A program made the position numbers and the translations under genes. From Hyparrhenia diplandra (Eukaryota > Streptophyta > Magnoliopsida > Poales > Poaceae), in NCBI GenBank assembly GCA_015847255.1, contig JADLZK010001183.1:117887-181886 (forward strand): 64,000 nt of DNA. The letters are read 5' to 3'. The notes below the pieces were generated by a model that had not been told where the DNA came from, searched no databases, and saw nothing but the letters and a program-made list of their open reading frames with translations. Shown piece after piece: positions 45,639-56,391 of the stretch. Position 1 is the first letter of the stretch; each line of letters starts with the position of its first letter.

Positions 45639-46868
45639 TGTAAGTGCAATCAACCTCTAATGTGGGTTTTGGCGTTGATGACAATCTAAATAGAGGACTA
45701 ATGAGATTTATCGAGCTGACAAGCAGGCAACAAGCCAAGAGGACATTGCAAACCTAAAGGAGGAGTACCCCAATTCGATTTCATACCGGGTACTTCAAGG
45801 AAAGAGGTTTATATTCATTTTGCTTTTTGAATTTGAGTATAGGACACGCCGCACTATTAAGAGGGATTAGAACCACTGTGTCAAAGCGTGCAACCAAGTG
45901 CTTATTTTCACACCACATAACCTCCAGCTCCATACTTAGTTAGCATCCAAATTCTTTTCACCACTTCAGTTGACTAAGTCTGAGCGGCGGTGCCGCTCGA
46001 ACATTAGCGGCACTGCCGCTCGTGTTCTGACCGTTGGAAAAGGAGTATTTATACTTTCCTTTTCTACCCCCAATGGTCACCTTTCTTTCTCCTCGCTCAC
46101 TTTCGACAGAAAGGCTCTCAAGTGCTCAGCTCTCTCTCTCTCCATTGAAGCTCCTCACCCCCTCAAGCAAATCCATCGATTCTTGAGTGTGAGGGCTGCA
46201 AACTTCGATTGGAAGGGAGCTCCACTGATCTTCATCGTTCTAGAAGCACTTGGTTCGCACTTTGGCCGGCGGTTGTGGTCTTTTGCTCTTGGAGCTTGCT
46301 CCTAGCCGGCTAGTGCGTCGCCCTTGAGCTTGCCAACTTGTGTGGTAGCCTAGGGAGGTTTGTAACACCCTCTTGCATCTATTACATTACCCCACATCTC
46401 TAGGATTCGGTTCCTAGACTTGTGAACGAGGCAAAGAGGCAAACCTTTGTGGTGAGCTCATTCCTTTGTGGAACCTCAACAACGTGGACTTAGGCAAGCC
46501 TTGGTGGCGAGCTGAACCACGGGATAAATCACCGTGTCACCGTGTGCTTGATCTACTTTACATTGCATATATATTGTTGTTGTTGAGAGGATTTAGGGTT
46601 TGAGGCCGATCTCTTTATATATTCTCGATCTATCTGTTTCCTCTCTCGATCTGTAACCTATACCTGTCCAGGAACCAAGCAAAGTCACCAGATCCACTTT
46701 CCCTTGGACAGATTTTGAACTGTGAGCTAATCTTTCCTGCAGGAGCGGCGGTGCCGCTTGGTGGAGCGGTGGAGCGGCGGTGCCGCTCGGTGAACTTACA
46801 GTGTTTTGAGTTGATTTTGAAACAGGCCTATTCACCCCCCCCCCCTCTAGGCGTCCAGCGATCCTACA
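45639..46868 (+). mobile_element. Solo LTR nested in the CACTA element
   Basis: 1230 bp from TGTAAGTGCAATC to GATCCTACA, flanked by the perfect duplication CAACC (45634-45638 and 46869-46873). A TATTTATA box near 46047 suggests plus orientation. The GC-rich words GCGGCGGTGCCGCT repeat within it. No genes. Confidence 0.93.
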
Positions 46869-46903
46869 CAACCACCCGTGACAAGCCTTTAGCATCAACA
46901 TCG

Positions 46904-47545
46904 TTAGGTTAAAATGCAGCACCGTGCATGCTTTAGACATTTGCCATCATCATTGTAGAGGCGATCAATTGTCGCCTGCTTCATCTGTCTAAAATTCTCG
47001 AGCCACCTTGGATTGCCAAACAACACGTCATCTTCATCTTTAAGGTTAGCAATATCCTCGAAAAGCTCAGCATCCTTGGGTGACATCTCATAAACCACTG
47101 ACTACTCACCATCATCTCCACCTCCATTGTCTTCTAGCAAGTCTTCAAGCAGTTCATTTATAGTGATGTAATCACGATTATCAAATGCTTCTCCAGCTGA
47201 TGGTGGGCGGTTGTTCTCGTCCATCGTCCACCATCATTTTGCGTCGATGTTGTCGACGAGGGTCCTCCAGATGAACCTGCTGCGATACTCGGTTATTTTT
47301 CGCCATGATACTTCCACACGGTGTACTTCGCCCCCCCGATGAAACCATACCGTATCAAGTGCTCCATCACGTCATCATCCTTATGTAAGAATATATTCTT
47401 GTAGCGATGGCACGGGCAAACCATTTCTTCCAAACCCCACGGGCTGATTCGATGCTTCTCACAAGAACAGGCATAAACTTTTTAGCACATCATCAATGAA
47501 AGATAGACTTATCCTCGACCTGTACATCCAATCCCTGTCCGGCGC
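46904..47545 (-). pseudogene. CACTA transposase (TNP2-type) N-terminal fragment
   Basis: Minus-strand frames read DWMYRSR near 47535, then SFIDDVLK, VCPCHRYKN, a DDDVMEHLIRYGF block and TVWKYHGE. This is the transposase-associated domain at the N-terminus of CACTA transposases, with its conserved cysteines. Several frames are needed. The catalytic part is missing, so the element is non-autonomous. Confidence 0.75.
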
Positions 47546-48068
47546 TATGACGGCCTGCTACCAAAACTAGAGCAAAAGAGATATGAGAGAGGAATTGGGG
47601 GATATAGGATTCATCAAAAAGAGAGAGTCAAGTGCAAAAGGGAGGAATTGGAGGAGAGGAGAGTAAGAAGCACCAACATATTGAATCTACGCAATAGATT
47701 CATCAAAATGAGCAAAAAGAGAGTAGAAAGCACCAACATATTGAATCTAGATCTCAAATTCATCAAAACAAACAAAATGGAGGAAATTGAGGGAGAGGGA
47801 GAGGAAGAATACCCCCTTTGCGGTGCCAAACTTCAAGAAATCCAAGGGCACCCCCCCCCCCCTTCCCCCAAATGGCGTTTTTTAGGGTTTTGGAGCTCAA
47901 AACCCTAAAAATGGAGGAGTCCGGGCCGGGAACGAGAGGGGTAGGGCTGGTTATATAGCCCGGATTTTTTCCGTGGCGGTTAATAGGCATTAACCATACG
48001 TGGCGGGTTTTTCCCTCGGGGGGGCCGGGCCACCTATTAATGGTGCTAAAATCAGTTGTGTAGTAGTG

Positions 48069-48255
48069 GCTACTGCGCATCATAGGAGACGCCGCGTGGT
48101 AGATCCAAAGACATTCCAAGAGTTCGTTATGAGCAAAGTGTTTGTTGATTGAGTCCATACCTCATCGGCTCATCGTGCTATTGGCGAGGTTTTCAAGTAG
48201 TGCTCTTACAGTTCATACATGTGCTTCGATACTTTCTAAACCAAAACTTAGGTAG
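48069..48255. other. Distal upstream DNA of DEFL-4
   Basis: Matches 32490-32600 and 10650-10740 (CCAAGAGTTCATTA-type block). No gene. Confidence 0.6.
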
Positions 48256-49660
48256 TTTTTTAGAGTAAAAGGGCATAACCCCCATCTATTAACCAATGTC
48301 AATAGACTGATGTTAGATTATTACAGCTCGGCGGATGGGAAGACCATCTGAAAACAGTTTTCCCTGTTCAACATCCGCGCCTAGCAAACATACCTATGTC
48401 CGACTCCTAAGTGTAGAAACTTAAACAAAAGAAAACGATTATTACATAGCAGGCAACTGCTCATTTGTAACCTGTTTTTTCCACCAAGACAATATCAAAC
48501 TCCTGGATCACTTTTATCCCTCTCCAAACATGGTTCATATATCTTCATCTTCTAGCTTCTGTGATCTAGCACATCCTCTTGTTCCTTCAGCAAAGTACCA
48601 CGTTCCGATCTCCCAGCTTAACACCTTGCTTTCCAACTCAACCCATCTCCCAGGTCTTCCATGTTTCATTTTCAGCTATCTTTCTTTCAGCCACAACACC
48701 TTGTTTCAGTAGTTTGCTTTTAGTAGCAAGCATCTCTCTCTTGTCCTCCCGGGCAGATGATCAACCACTTTTGGATGGTTGTTGCGATCTTGTAGAAGAG
48801 TGCATCCATCCTCTCCCAATGAAATCTCTAAAAGCATAAGTCATTTCTAAGTTTCCATAAACACCAAAAACTAGTAGAGGTAACTATATTAACCACACAA
48901 TTTCTCTTATTGCTAAGCCAAAATTTACCAATTGAGTTTAAAGAATAGCCTAACTAGACATCAAGAATCTTTGACAGCACATCCCACATATTTCTAGCCA
49001 CAACAAAATCAAAGAATAGATGCTGAACAGACTCTAGCTTAGAGCAAAAAGAGACATGTGAGATCTTTCACTTTTTGTCTTTTACTAAGGTTGTCTCTAG
49101 TCAAGCTCTTATTTTTACTTAACAGCTAAAGAAAAAACAGTGAACTCTTGGTGGGATTTTGATATCCCAAAGAGTAGGTATTAAAACATAATGAACACCT
49201 CTAAAATCGACTATTTTATAAGATTTTTTGAACAGAGTAAGTTCCCTTTGAGATGAACTGCCAAATCATAACATCCTCTTCCTCATTCAAACAAATGGTA
49301 CCAACTATTTGGCACACGTCATCCCATAGGTCCATCATTTCCTCATCACCCATCCTAGAAAAGGTGCACCTGAGGTCTGTACCATCCCAAAGGTCAGCTA
49401 TGGTCTTATTCATTTCATTAACAGACTTGTATAACTTCCAAAATTGTATAGCCAAACAAGAGTCCCCTAGCCAATTGTCCTCTTAGAATTTAATCTTTCT
49501 CCCATTACCAACTTTCCATTTATAAACCTAGTCTAGCAGCCTTAGCTACCCACATAAAACCTTTAAAAAGGAAGAAGCACCAGTAAGTCTAGTACGTAGA
49601 ATGTCAGGCTTACTTGTTTTTATATTTAAAGTCTATAAGCTGAAAAAAAAAACTCCACCT
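48256..49660 (-). mobile_element. LINE fragment (3' end of ORF2)
   Basis: In minus orientation the sequence reads the C-terminal part of a plant LINE reverse transcriptase: a DVMIWQFISKGTYSV block near 49240, then the zf-RVT region with LSKNKSLTRDNLSKRQ, LTCLFC and ESVQHLFFDFVVAR (near 49130-48990). It ends at a short poly-A (T-run at 48256-48261). Stops and frame changes are frequent and most of ORF1 and ORF2 are absent, as in 5'-truncated LINEs. Its exact right edge is uncertain. Confidence 0.75.
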
Positions 49661-49968
49661 GTCTCCATGGTCGTTGGATCCAAATCTTGTGGCCTTGATT
49701 GTAGCTTATATAGTTTGCACACTAAGCTGGTTTGCATAGCATGTACTCCTATTTTAAATAGTTGAATCCAATTTTAAATTCCAACTCATTTTCATTCAAT
49801 TGTGGAACCCTATTTTTTTTTTGTTATTTGTTTTAGTAGTAAGTTTTGAATATAATTCTATGCACTTGTTCTAAAAAGATCTTCATTTAGCAGGTTTGTC
49901 TTCATTTTGGCACAATTCATTTTGGTCACATCAGATTTTGCCATGAAGTAACGATTGTTTCAAATGTA

Positions 49969-50111
49969 CTCCCTCCGTTTCAAATTATAATTTACTTTAG
50001 CTTTTGTAGATACATTTCTTTTACTAGATATTTAGACAGCGTATAACTAGGTGCACAGTAATATCAATGTATCGAAAAAGCCAAAGTGAACTATAATTTA
50101 AAACAGAGGAA
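49969..50111. mobile_element. Stowaway MITE
   Basis: CTCCCTCCGTTTCAAATTAT at the left and AATTTAAAACAGAGGAA at the right, flanked by TA. 143 bp. The site without it is at 20815-20828 in the paralogous unit. Confidence 0.92.
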
Positions 50112-50182
50112 TACTTGGAGTTGTTGAAGGGCGGACCCAGATGGAGTGCAGAGGATGTGGGTGCTGACTGCTGAGAGGATGG

Positions 50183-50290
50183 CTGTAGAGCAGAGTGCGC
50201 TGCTGTCGTCCTATTCGAGCTGTGCCGGCTGGGGCCTGTAGAGCAGAGTGCGCTGCTGTCGTCCTACTTCGAGCTGTGCCGGCTGGGGCC
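50183..50290 (+). repeat. Tandem duplication, 53-bp unit, inside an open frame
   Basis: CTGTAGAGCAGAGTGCGCTG starts at 50183 and 50236. The surrounding 110-codon frame (50195-50527) is not recognised; because 53 is not a multiple of three, the two copies are read in different frames. Confidence 0.75.
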
Positions 50291-50814
50291 TGGTCTCAAC
50301 GCCGTGTTCAGCGACATGTTAGACCAGGCGTTGGCGCATCCATGGGAGACGGACAGCGAGGTGATCTTGCCCGCAAGTTAAGGAGGCCGCTGCGAGCGAG
50401 CGCTCCTCAGCCACAGGCGGACCCATTCAAATGGAGGCAGGAGGAATTAATATCCGTACGCATTTGTACGCATAAATGCCTACTAGTGGAGTGGACCCAT
50501 GTATGTGGAAACGTAGAAAAACCGTAGAAAATGGCATGAATAGATTAGAGATAAAACTATAATGACATTTCTCCAACGGGCAAAGTATATTTTCAACTTC
50601 CAACTAGCACTGAAGTTCGAATTTCAACTTTCAACTATTAAACTAGGCAACAGACACCATCCAACTGTCAAAACTAGACAAATTCGGTTTTCGGTTGGTT
50701 TTAACAAACGGTTTTCTATTTTCTAATAATAATAAAAATCTTCTTTTATCGCTAGAAGTTTGCAATTAATTTATTTTAAAATATGAAACTTCAAAAAATT
50801 TTGATTTTAATAAT

Positions 50815-51165
50815 AATGGTATTTCTCCAATTATACGAATTATAATGGCGTATCTCCAAACTTTGAAAATTGCAATGGTATAGATAAAGAATCAATAACA
50901 TGTGTATACATTGAAATTAGAAAGACGTCATCTCATTGATGCTAACTGCGCCGAACTAAAACAAATATTCTTAGTGTCTATTTGGAGTATCTCAACTTCT
51001 AGGGCTAGATATCAAGAGCCAGAACGAGTGAGCACCAACAGCCAAACCAAAACAGGCAAGCAAGCCAAAGCCAAGATACAGTAAGGTAACTTCTTTAAGA
51101 CATAAAAGGTTTAGACTTTCCATGGTGTACTCGAAGTATACAAACGAAATTGTTTTATTCTAGCA
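50815..51165. other. Unit DNA matching 23449-23805
   Basis: Non-coding paralogous block. 50530-50814 between the duplication and this block is AT-rich with nothing recognised. Confidence 0.6.
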
Positions 51166-51169
51166 CGCG

Positions 51170-52433
51170 GGGTGGTTACGAGAGCTGTAGACACAACGTA
51201 GAAAAGGATTTGTAGCAACACCTCCTTTATTTGTAGGGCGGCTTTTGTTATGTGCACCCCTACAAATGGTGTTTATAAATATTTGAATTTATAAATATTT
51301 TTTATTTATAAAAGGATGGAAAAATGATCAAAATAAAAGTTATAGATCTCAAAGAGTTATAAATATTTGTTATTAACAACTTTTCTATTTGAATTTATTT
51401 GATGCTTCAAAAATACTATTTAAAATTTAATTTCAAATTGTTGAACAACACTTATTTCTATTTTTAATTTGTGGTTAAAACTTGTAACTAGTCTTTCTCC
51501 CCCATACTAACTCCAAATGTCATGGTTTTTTCCATAAAAAATTCTAAACTCATGCTCTATGTAGGTTTTATGTTCTTACTGTTATTATTTTGGTCATCTT
51601 TTTCTTGTGTATATCTCAAAATTTGAAGTTAAAAAACGATTTCGGCTAAAGAGGTCAAGAACATAAATGTTGTAGAACTCATCAAGATGTACAATTTTTG
51701 TTTGGTCATTTTGTCAAACGACAAAATGATATTAATATTTTTCACAACATTTACAAATATCTCTTGTAGTTTATGAAACAAAAAGAGATATCCAAGATTT
51801 GTGAACACTGTTATTACCACTACGTCCGATGGAGAAATGACCAACTTGAGAAGTTATGAAACTTTATAGTTGATAAGTTTTTTATTTGAAGTCATCTTGT
51901 CATGCAAAATTACGTTTGAATTTTTAAAATTTGAAAATTGAAATTTTCAAACGACCTCGGATGGAGAAACTTCTTAAATTAAAGTTGTAGATCCTAAGAA
52001 GTTATGAAACCTTGTAGTTGACAGGTTTTTTATTTGAAATCATCTTGTCATGCAAACCTAAGTCTAAATTTTTAAAATTTGAAATTCAAATTTTGTAAAT
52101 AACCTTGGATGAAGAAACTTCCTAACTAAAAGTTGTAGATTTTGAAAAGTGATGAAACATTGTGGCTGACAAATTTTTTTCATTTGAATTCGTTTAGGGC
52201 CTCAAATAATCAATTTATATTCGGTTTAGTATAATATGTGGGAAAACAAAATGGAATATAGACACAAGTCATTGTGAGGTGCAGTGGTAGAGGAGGCTAT
52301 GCGTGCGTTCGAATCGGAGGCTATGCGTGCGTTCGAATCTGCCGACCGTGAAGTGCATGATTTTTGGGCAAAAAATTCCACAACTTGGAGGGCGCCCGTA
52401 AAACTGCCCCTAAAATCACTAGTTGTAGTAGTG
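51170..52433. mobile_element. CACTA element with intact right end
   Basis: Right end TTGTAGTAGTG at 52423-52433. Near the left side, TTTGTAGGGCGG and CCCCTACAAATGG are typical subterminal words; similar words recur before the right end. The left CACTA terminus is degraded, so the start is approximate. The interior (51290-52220) repeats a motif with GTTGTAGATC and ATTTGAAATCATCTTGTCAT. No transposase. Confidence 0.6.
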
Positions 52434-53102
52434 AGACTTAAGGATGGCAATGGGTCGGGTTCGAATGGGTGGAGTCTCCATGCACCCAAAACCATAACCC
52501 AAAGTCGAAAAACCTGAAGCCAAAATCTGAAACCATTTCGGGTGGAAATCCATCCCAAAACCAAACCCGCGGATAATTGAAACACGAACGGATACCCAAA
52601 ACCCGAATGAAAACACGAAAGGGAGAATTATCTACGTGGCCCCGGACAAAACCAAGTTTAGGTACATGGCCTTTTTTTTAAAAAAAAACTTATCTCTATG
52701 ACCCTGAAATTTTTTTTGGTTGGCTCTATGGCCTTCCATTTAGGTCCGTTAGCCTATCCTGTTAAGGTTTCGACTTACCGGTGCGTGAAAAGACAATATT
52801 GCCCTTCAATTTTTTTTTTATAGTAGGCGGGCCAGCGGCCTCTATTCCCCGTGATGACCAACGCCTCCAGTGAGCTCTCCTGCGATCATGCTCGCGGCAG
52901 CGGCGGCCAAGTGGACCTCCCCCGCGCCAACGGCAGCTGGCCGGTCCTGCTCCGAGCTCTTGGCGGCCGAGCGGGCCTCCCCACGTGCGGCCACGTCCCG
53001 ATCCACTTTCAACTAGCAGAGGTAACACATCCTCTTATTTTTAAGAAAACACTATATATGAATTATTACATAAGAGACAGGAAGGGGCAGTTTATGTCCG
53101 CA
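52434..53102. other. 3' flank of the DEFL-3 unit with generic repeats
   Basis: 52440-52620 has a degenerate GGGTCGGGTTCGAATGGG-type repeat. 53010-53070 is the shared DEFL 3' flank and includes the empty MULE-A site. No gene. Confidence 0.45.
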
Positions 53103-53517
53103 TCATTGGCGGGATATCAGAGCCCTACTAGGGCAGGTATAGCACAAGCATTTGAAAAAGTAACATTGGCCGTGCACGTTCTCTGGGCTTTCTTCTCGGC
53201 ATATATCATCGCAATCGACATTGTTGTCCATGGTCCAGCACAATCCGTGATAATTGCCGCTCAGATGCTGGCATAATACAACCTGTGTGTATGCAAGCAT
53301 TGAACATACTAGCACACGCAAAAATTTGGTTAAGTAGTTGAAATATTAAGCAAAACCAACATATTAAGTTTCCTACACTAGACAATTCACCGCCAAAACT
53401 TAAGTTGTTAGGAGAGACACATATTTCAAACAATTTATACATGTGTGCGTACATACCGTCGAACACGATGACAATTAGGAGCACAGTTGCAAAGAGATTC
53501 TTTCCTAAAGGTGCCAT
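53103..53517 (-). CDS. DEFL-3: secreted defensin-like peptide, two exons
   Basis: Exons 53517-53457 (61 nt) and 53308-53103 (206 nt) with a 148-bp GT-AG intron give an 88-residue precursor. Exon 1 codes a signal peptide. Exon 2 has eight cysteines spaced exactly as in DEFL-1 (C-x10-C-x8-C-x3-C-x11-C-x4-C-x1-C-x2-C) with a G-x-C core, and a C-terminal extension of about nine residues because the DEFL-1 stop is not conserved. The loops between cysteines are more acidic than in DEFL-1. The proximal promoter (TATA near 53617-53627 and two CCTAGTGTTTT motifs) is intact; a LINE lies about 400 bp upstream. Confidence 0.85.
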
Positions 53518-53616
53518 TGGTGATTTTTTTTTTTCTTTTGGTGGAAGCTTTTGTACGTTGAAGAAAAAGAATTAGCAGGGACGTTGGTGGATGATCAGGT
53601 GAGGAGAAATCCAACA

Positions 53617-53627
53617 ATATATATAGA
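53617..53627 (-). promoter_or_regulatory. DEFL-3 TATA-like box
   Basis: TATATATAT about 100-110 bp upstream of the ATG. Confidence 0.6.
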
Positions 53628-53923
53628 TGACATGCCTAGTGTTTTTCATGGTAGAAGCATATAAACATAAAATCATATCCTCCTAGTGTTTTCCACCAAA
53701 AGCTGGCCAGCCTGGTCACAAAGCTAGGCCCGGTGGTCTCTATCTGACAGATCGGTCTTCTACAACATTGAGGTTAATTAGGTTGGTAGGTAGATATAGC
53801 GACCTAGTTTTGTTGTTTCTTCGTTTGTTGTTTCTTCGTTCGATCCCAATCTGTAGTCACCTCAATATATACGTAAACCTTTTTGTTTGTTTGTAAAACT
53901 TTATTGCAAAAAATGATTTTTTT

Positions 53924-55822
53924 GGGGCGTGCCCCCACACGACGACGCTCTGCCCGGCGTGGGGGGGCGGACGGTTGGCCACCGATGACATGCCGTAGCG
54001 GCCCCCGTCCCACGCGGCTCGGGCCGGCGCCCGAGCATCTGCTCCGGACGTCGATGGGTGGCAGCGCGCGTGCTCCCAGCACGCGCCCCGGCCGACGTGG
54101 CAGCCGCGGCCGCGGCGGTGTGATGGGGAGAAGACCGGGGGCCATAGCGGACCGCGGCAGTTCCCGGTTCACGCCAATGGTCGCTGCTTCAAGTGCCTGG
54201 CCGAGGGGCATCGCGTGGCCACTTGCAACCTACCTTGGCGATGCCTCCGTTGCCACAGCCTTGGTCACATTGCATGGGATTGCAAGAGGCCGAGGCGCGT
54301 TGGCGATGTGGCTAGGCGTGACGTTCGACAACAATGCGGTGGTGGTGTGGGGGCTGGGGGCGGCAGTTCTGTGGTTGCGGATCCCGGAGGCACAGTTGAC
54401 CCCAAGCTCCCCCATCGACGTGCCCGCGGTCTCCGCTCGAGGAAATGCAGACGCCGCAGGCGGAAGAGGAAGCAAGGGGCGACCAGTGCCAACCAGGCTT
54501 CCATGGTTTGGCGGCCGCGGTCTGCTCGCCCTGGGGTTGGAGCATTGACCGTGCCCCCGACCGAGGGCAGTGGCTTCGGATCACCGACCTCGGTTGACCC
54601 GATAGCCACCTGGAGGGACGTGGCCTGGGCCGTCATCCTTAAGGTCCGCTGCCATCGCTCGGCGTCAAGGCCCCGGTCACTCCAGCTGAGGCGCCCCCAG
54701 AGTCGACGACGTCGTCCCTTGAGCCGACGACGCCGGTGGACAACACTGACCTGCAGCCTCCGCCCACCTCCTGGACCGCGGTCCTAGAGGGCCCGCTGCC
54801 GGCCCTCGGGGCCACCTGGAAAAGAGCTTCGGAACCTTCCTCGCCCACCTATGAAATTGGAGGGGCACCAGAGTTGGGGGCGGCTGGGCCAGCACCAGCG
54901 GAGGTGTCGCCCGATCCGGAGGCCCCAGTCGTGGACTCACTGGCCGCGATCGGCGAGCAGGGAGAGGGGCACCGTGACATGGCCGTGACTATGGTGGGTG
55001 TTGGCTTCGAGGCACGCCGGCTCCGACGGCGACTAGCCTCGCGGCCGCCAAACGCCGGAGGTGCCGGGCGCGAGGGGAGTTCGGCGTCACATGGGCAAGT
55101 GGTCGAGCCCCTCGTGTTGGCCGCGACCGCCAGCCAGAGCGCGGCGCGGCTGGACGATGACGACGGATGCTGCTCGCCGCCACGGGCTTCCCGCGTCGCA
55201 TACAAGGACGTCGGGATGGAGCGAGACGCCGTCGTGCGATGGCGGCGATGATGCGCGCTCAACGGACGTGTCGAGGGGTTCGCCCGGCGGTGCTCAAGAA
55301 GGCCGCCACACCCCTGCCGCAGACGCTGATTACGGACCAAGGTCTATGACCAGTCGTCCGGGCTCCCCTCGGGAGCGCGAGGATAGTGGCACAGCCGCTT
55401 TCGCGAACATCCCGGTCGCCGGTGAGGAAGCCCTCATCTTGCGGCGGCTTCGGCGGCCGAGGGGAAGACGGCGGCAGAGGCCAAGCAGAGTCACGATGCC
55501 ATGTTCGGCGACGACCCGTCGACACGGATGTCGAGTCGCGCGGGAGCTCTTCCCGACCTTGCGCGCCCTGGCAGGCTCGCGGGCGTCGCCAAGACCAGCG
55601 CATGAGCGCCACCGCCCGATCCATCGATCCGAGCGGTGCGGCGCAACTCAAAGTTGTCCAATCCGTGAGTAATCCACTTAGGAGGAATGGTTGGGGAGTG
55701 GTGCATAATGTAATATCCTAACTCCCATCCTAACTCCCATGAAGCGAAAAGCGAAAAGCGTGAATGTAAAAGCTCTTCTCTTAAATACAATGATGCGCAA
55801 GTATTTTTGCGTATTCGAAAAA
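53924..55822 (+). mobile_element. LINE insertion upstream of DEFL-3
   Basis: A 16-bp target duplication AAAAAATGATTTTTTT (53908-53923 and 55823-55838) flanks the body, and an A-run follows GCGTATTCG at the right end, as in plant LINE 3' ends. The GC-rich body encodes an ORF1-like protein with two CCHC knuckles (CFKCLAEGHRVATC and CLRCHSLGHIAWDC, near 54183-54285). ORF2 with RT is missing, so the copy is internally deleted or ORF1-only. DEFL-1 has the uninterrupted site at 10581-10594. Confidence 0.9.
54160..55660 (+). pseudogene. LINE ORF1-like coding region
   Basis: After the two zinc knuckles the reading continues as Arg/Pro/Ala-rich sequence shared among three overlapping frames (54215-54787, 54736-55251, 55061-55672), none of them conclusive. 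Frameshifts are likely. No endonuclease or RT motif follows. Confidence 0.5.
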
Positions 55823-55838
55823 AAAAAATGATTTTTTT

Positions 55839-56376
55839 ACGTGTATAAAATGGGGACAAGAGACTGGATTGTTGAGCTGCCGCATCAGGATGCGGGCTGG
55901 CACAGTCCAAGAGTTCATTACGAGATGTGTCTGTTGATGGACCCGGTGACCTGACATCATCGTATAGGTCCGCTTCGATCTAATTCATCCTCCTCGAGTT
56001 CGTCGTTTTTGACTTTTGAACTTCATGTTTGATCATCCGTCTTATTCAAAATATTTATACAAATCATAAAATAAATTAATCAACATTCAAGTATCTTTAT
56101 TAATAAAATAAGTCGTAACAAAATAAATTATATTTATGCAAAAAATTTAAATAAGACGAAGCATCGAATAAAATGACACGGAATCCAGGTGACAAACTAA
56201 GTGGGACGGAGGGAGTACTTATACTCCTATTAAGACGAAACAGGAATGGTAGGTCAACACCGGCTTCATCGCGATGTAGCGTTGATTTCTGTAATCCACT
56301 TTTCATAGACGGAACTGTGACGCTTGATACAAGGTGCACAAGGAGATAGTGACCCTGCCAAGCTGACGTGACAGCG
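55839..56376. other. DEFL-3 distal upstream DNA and a Stowaway-like end
   Basis: 55839-55968 matches the DEFL-1 and DEFL-2 upstream DNA and contains the empty solo-LTR site. 55975-56215 ends with GGGACGGAGGGAG followed by TA, a Stowaway end, but the left end is not clear. No gene. Confidence 0.55.
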
Positions 56377-56391
56377 TGTTTACAAGGAATT

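Larger units (their letters stand above)
45328..48068 (-). mobile_element. CACTA element with truncated transposase and nested solo LTR
   Basis: Left end CACTACTACTCAGC and right end, reverse complemented, CACTACTACACAACTGATTT. The subterminal regions carry CCGCCACG, ACCGTGATGG and GTGGCGGTTAA words in both orientations. Flanks GCA and GCT give an imperfect 3-bp duplication. On both sides the sequence is the distal upstream DNA of DEFL-4, so the element sits in that promoter region. Confidence 0.85.
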
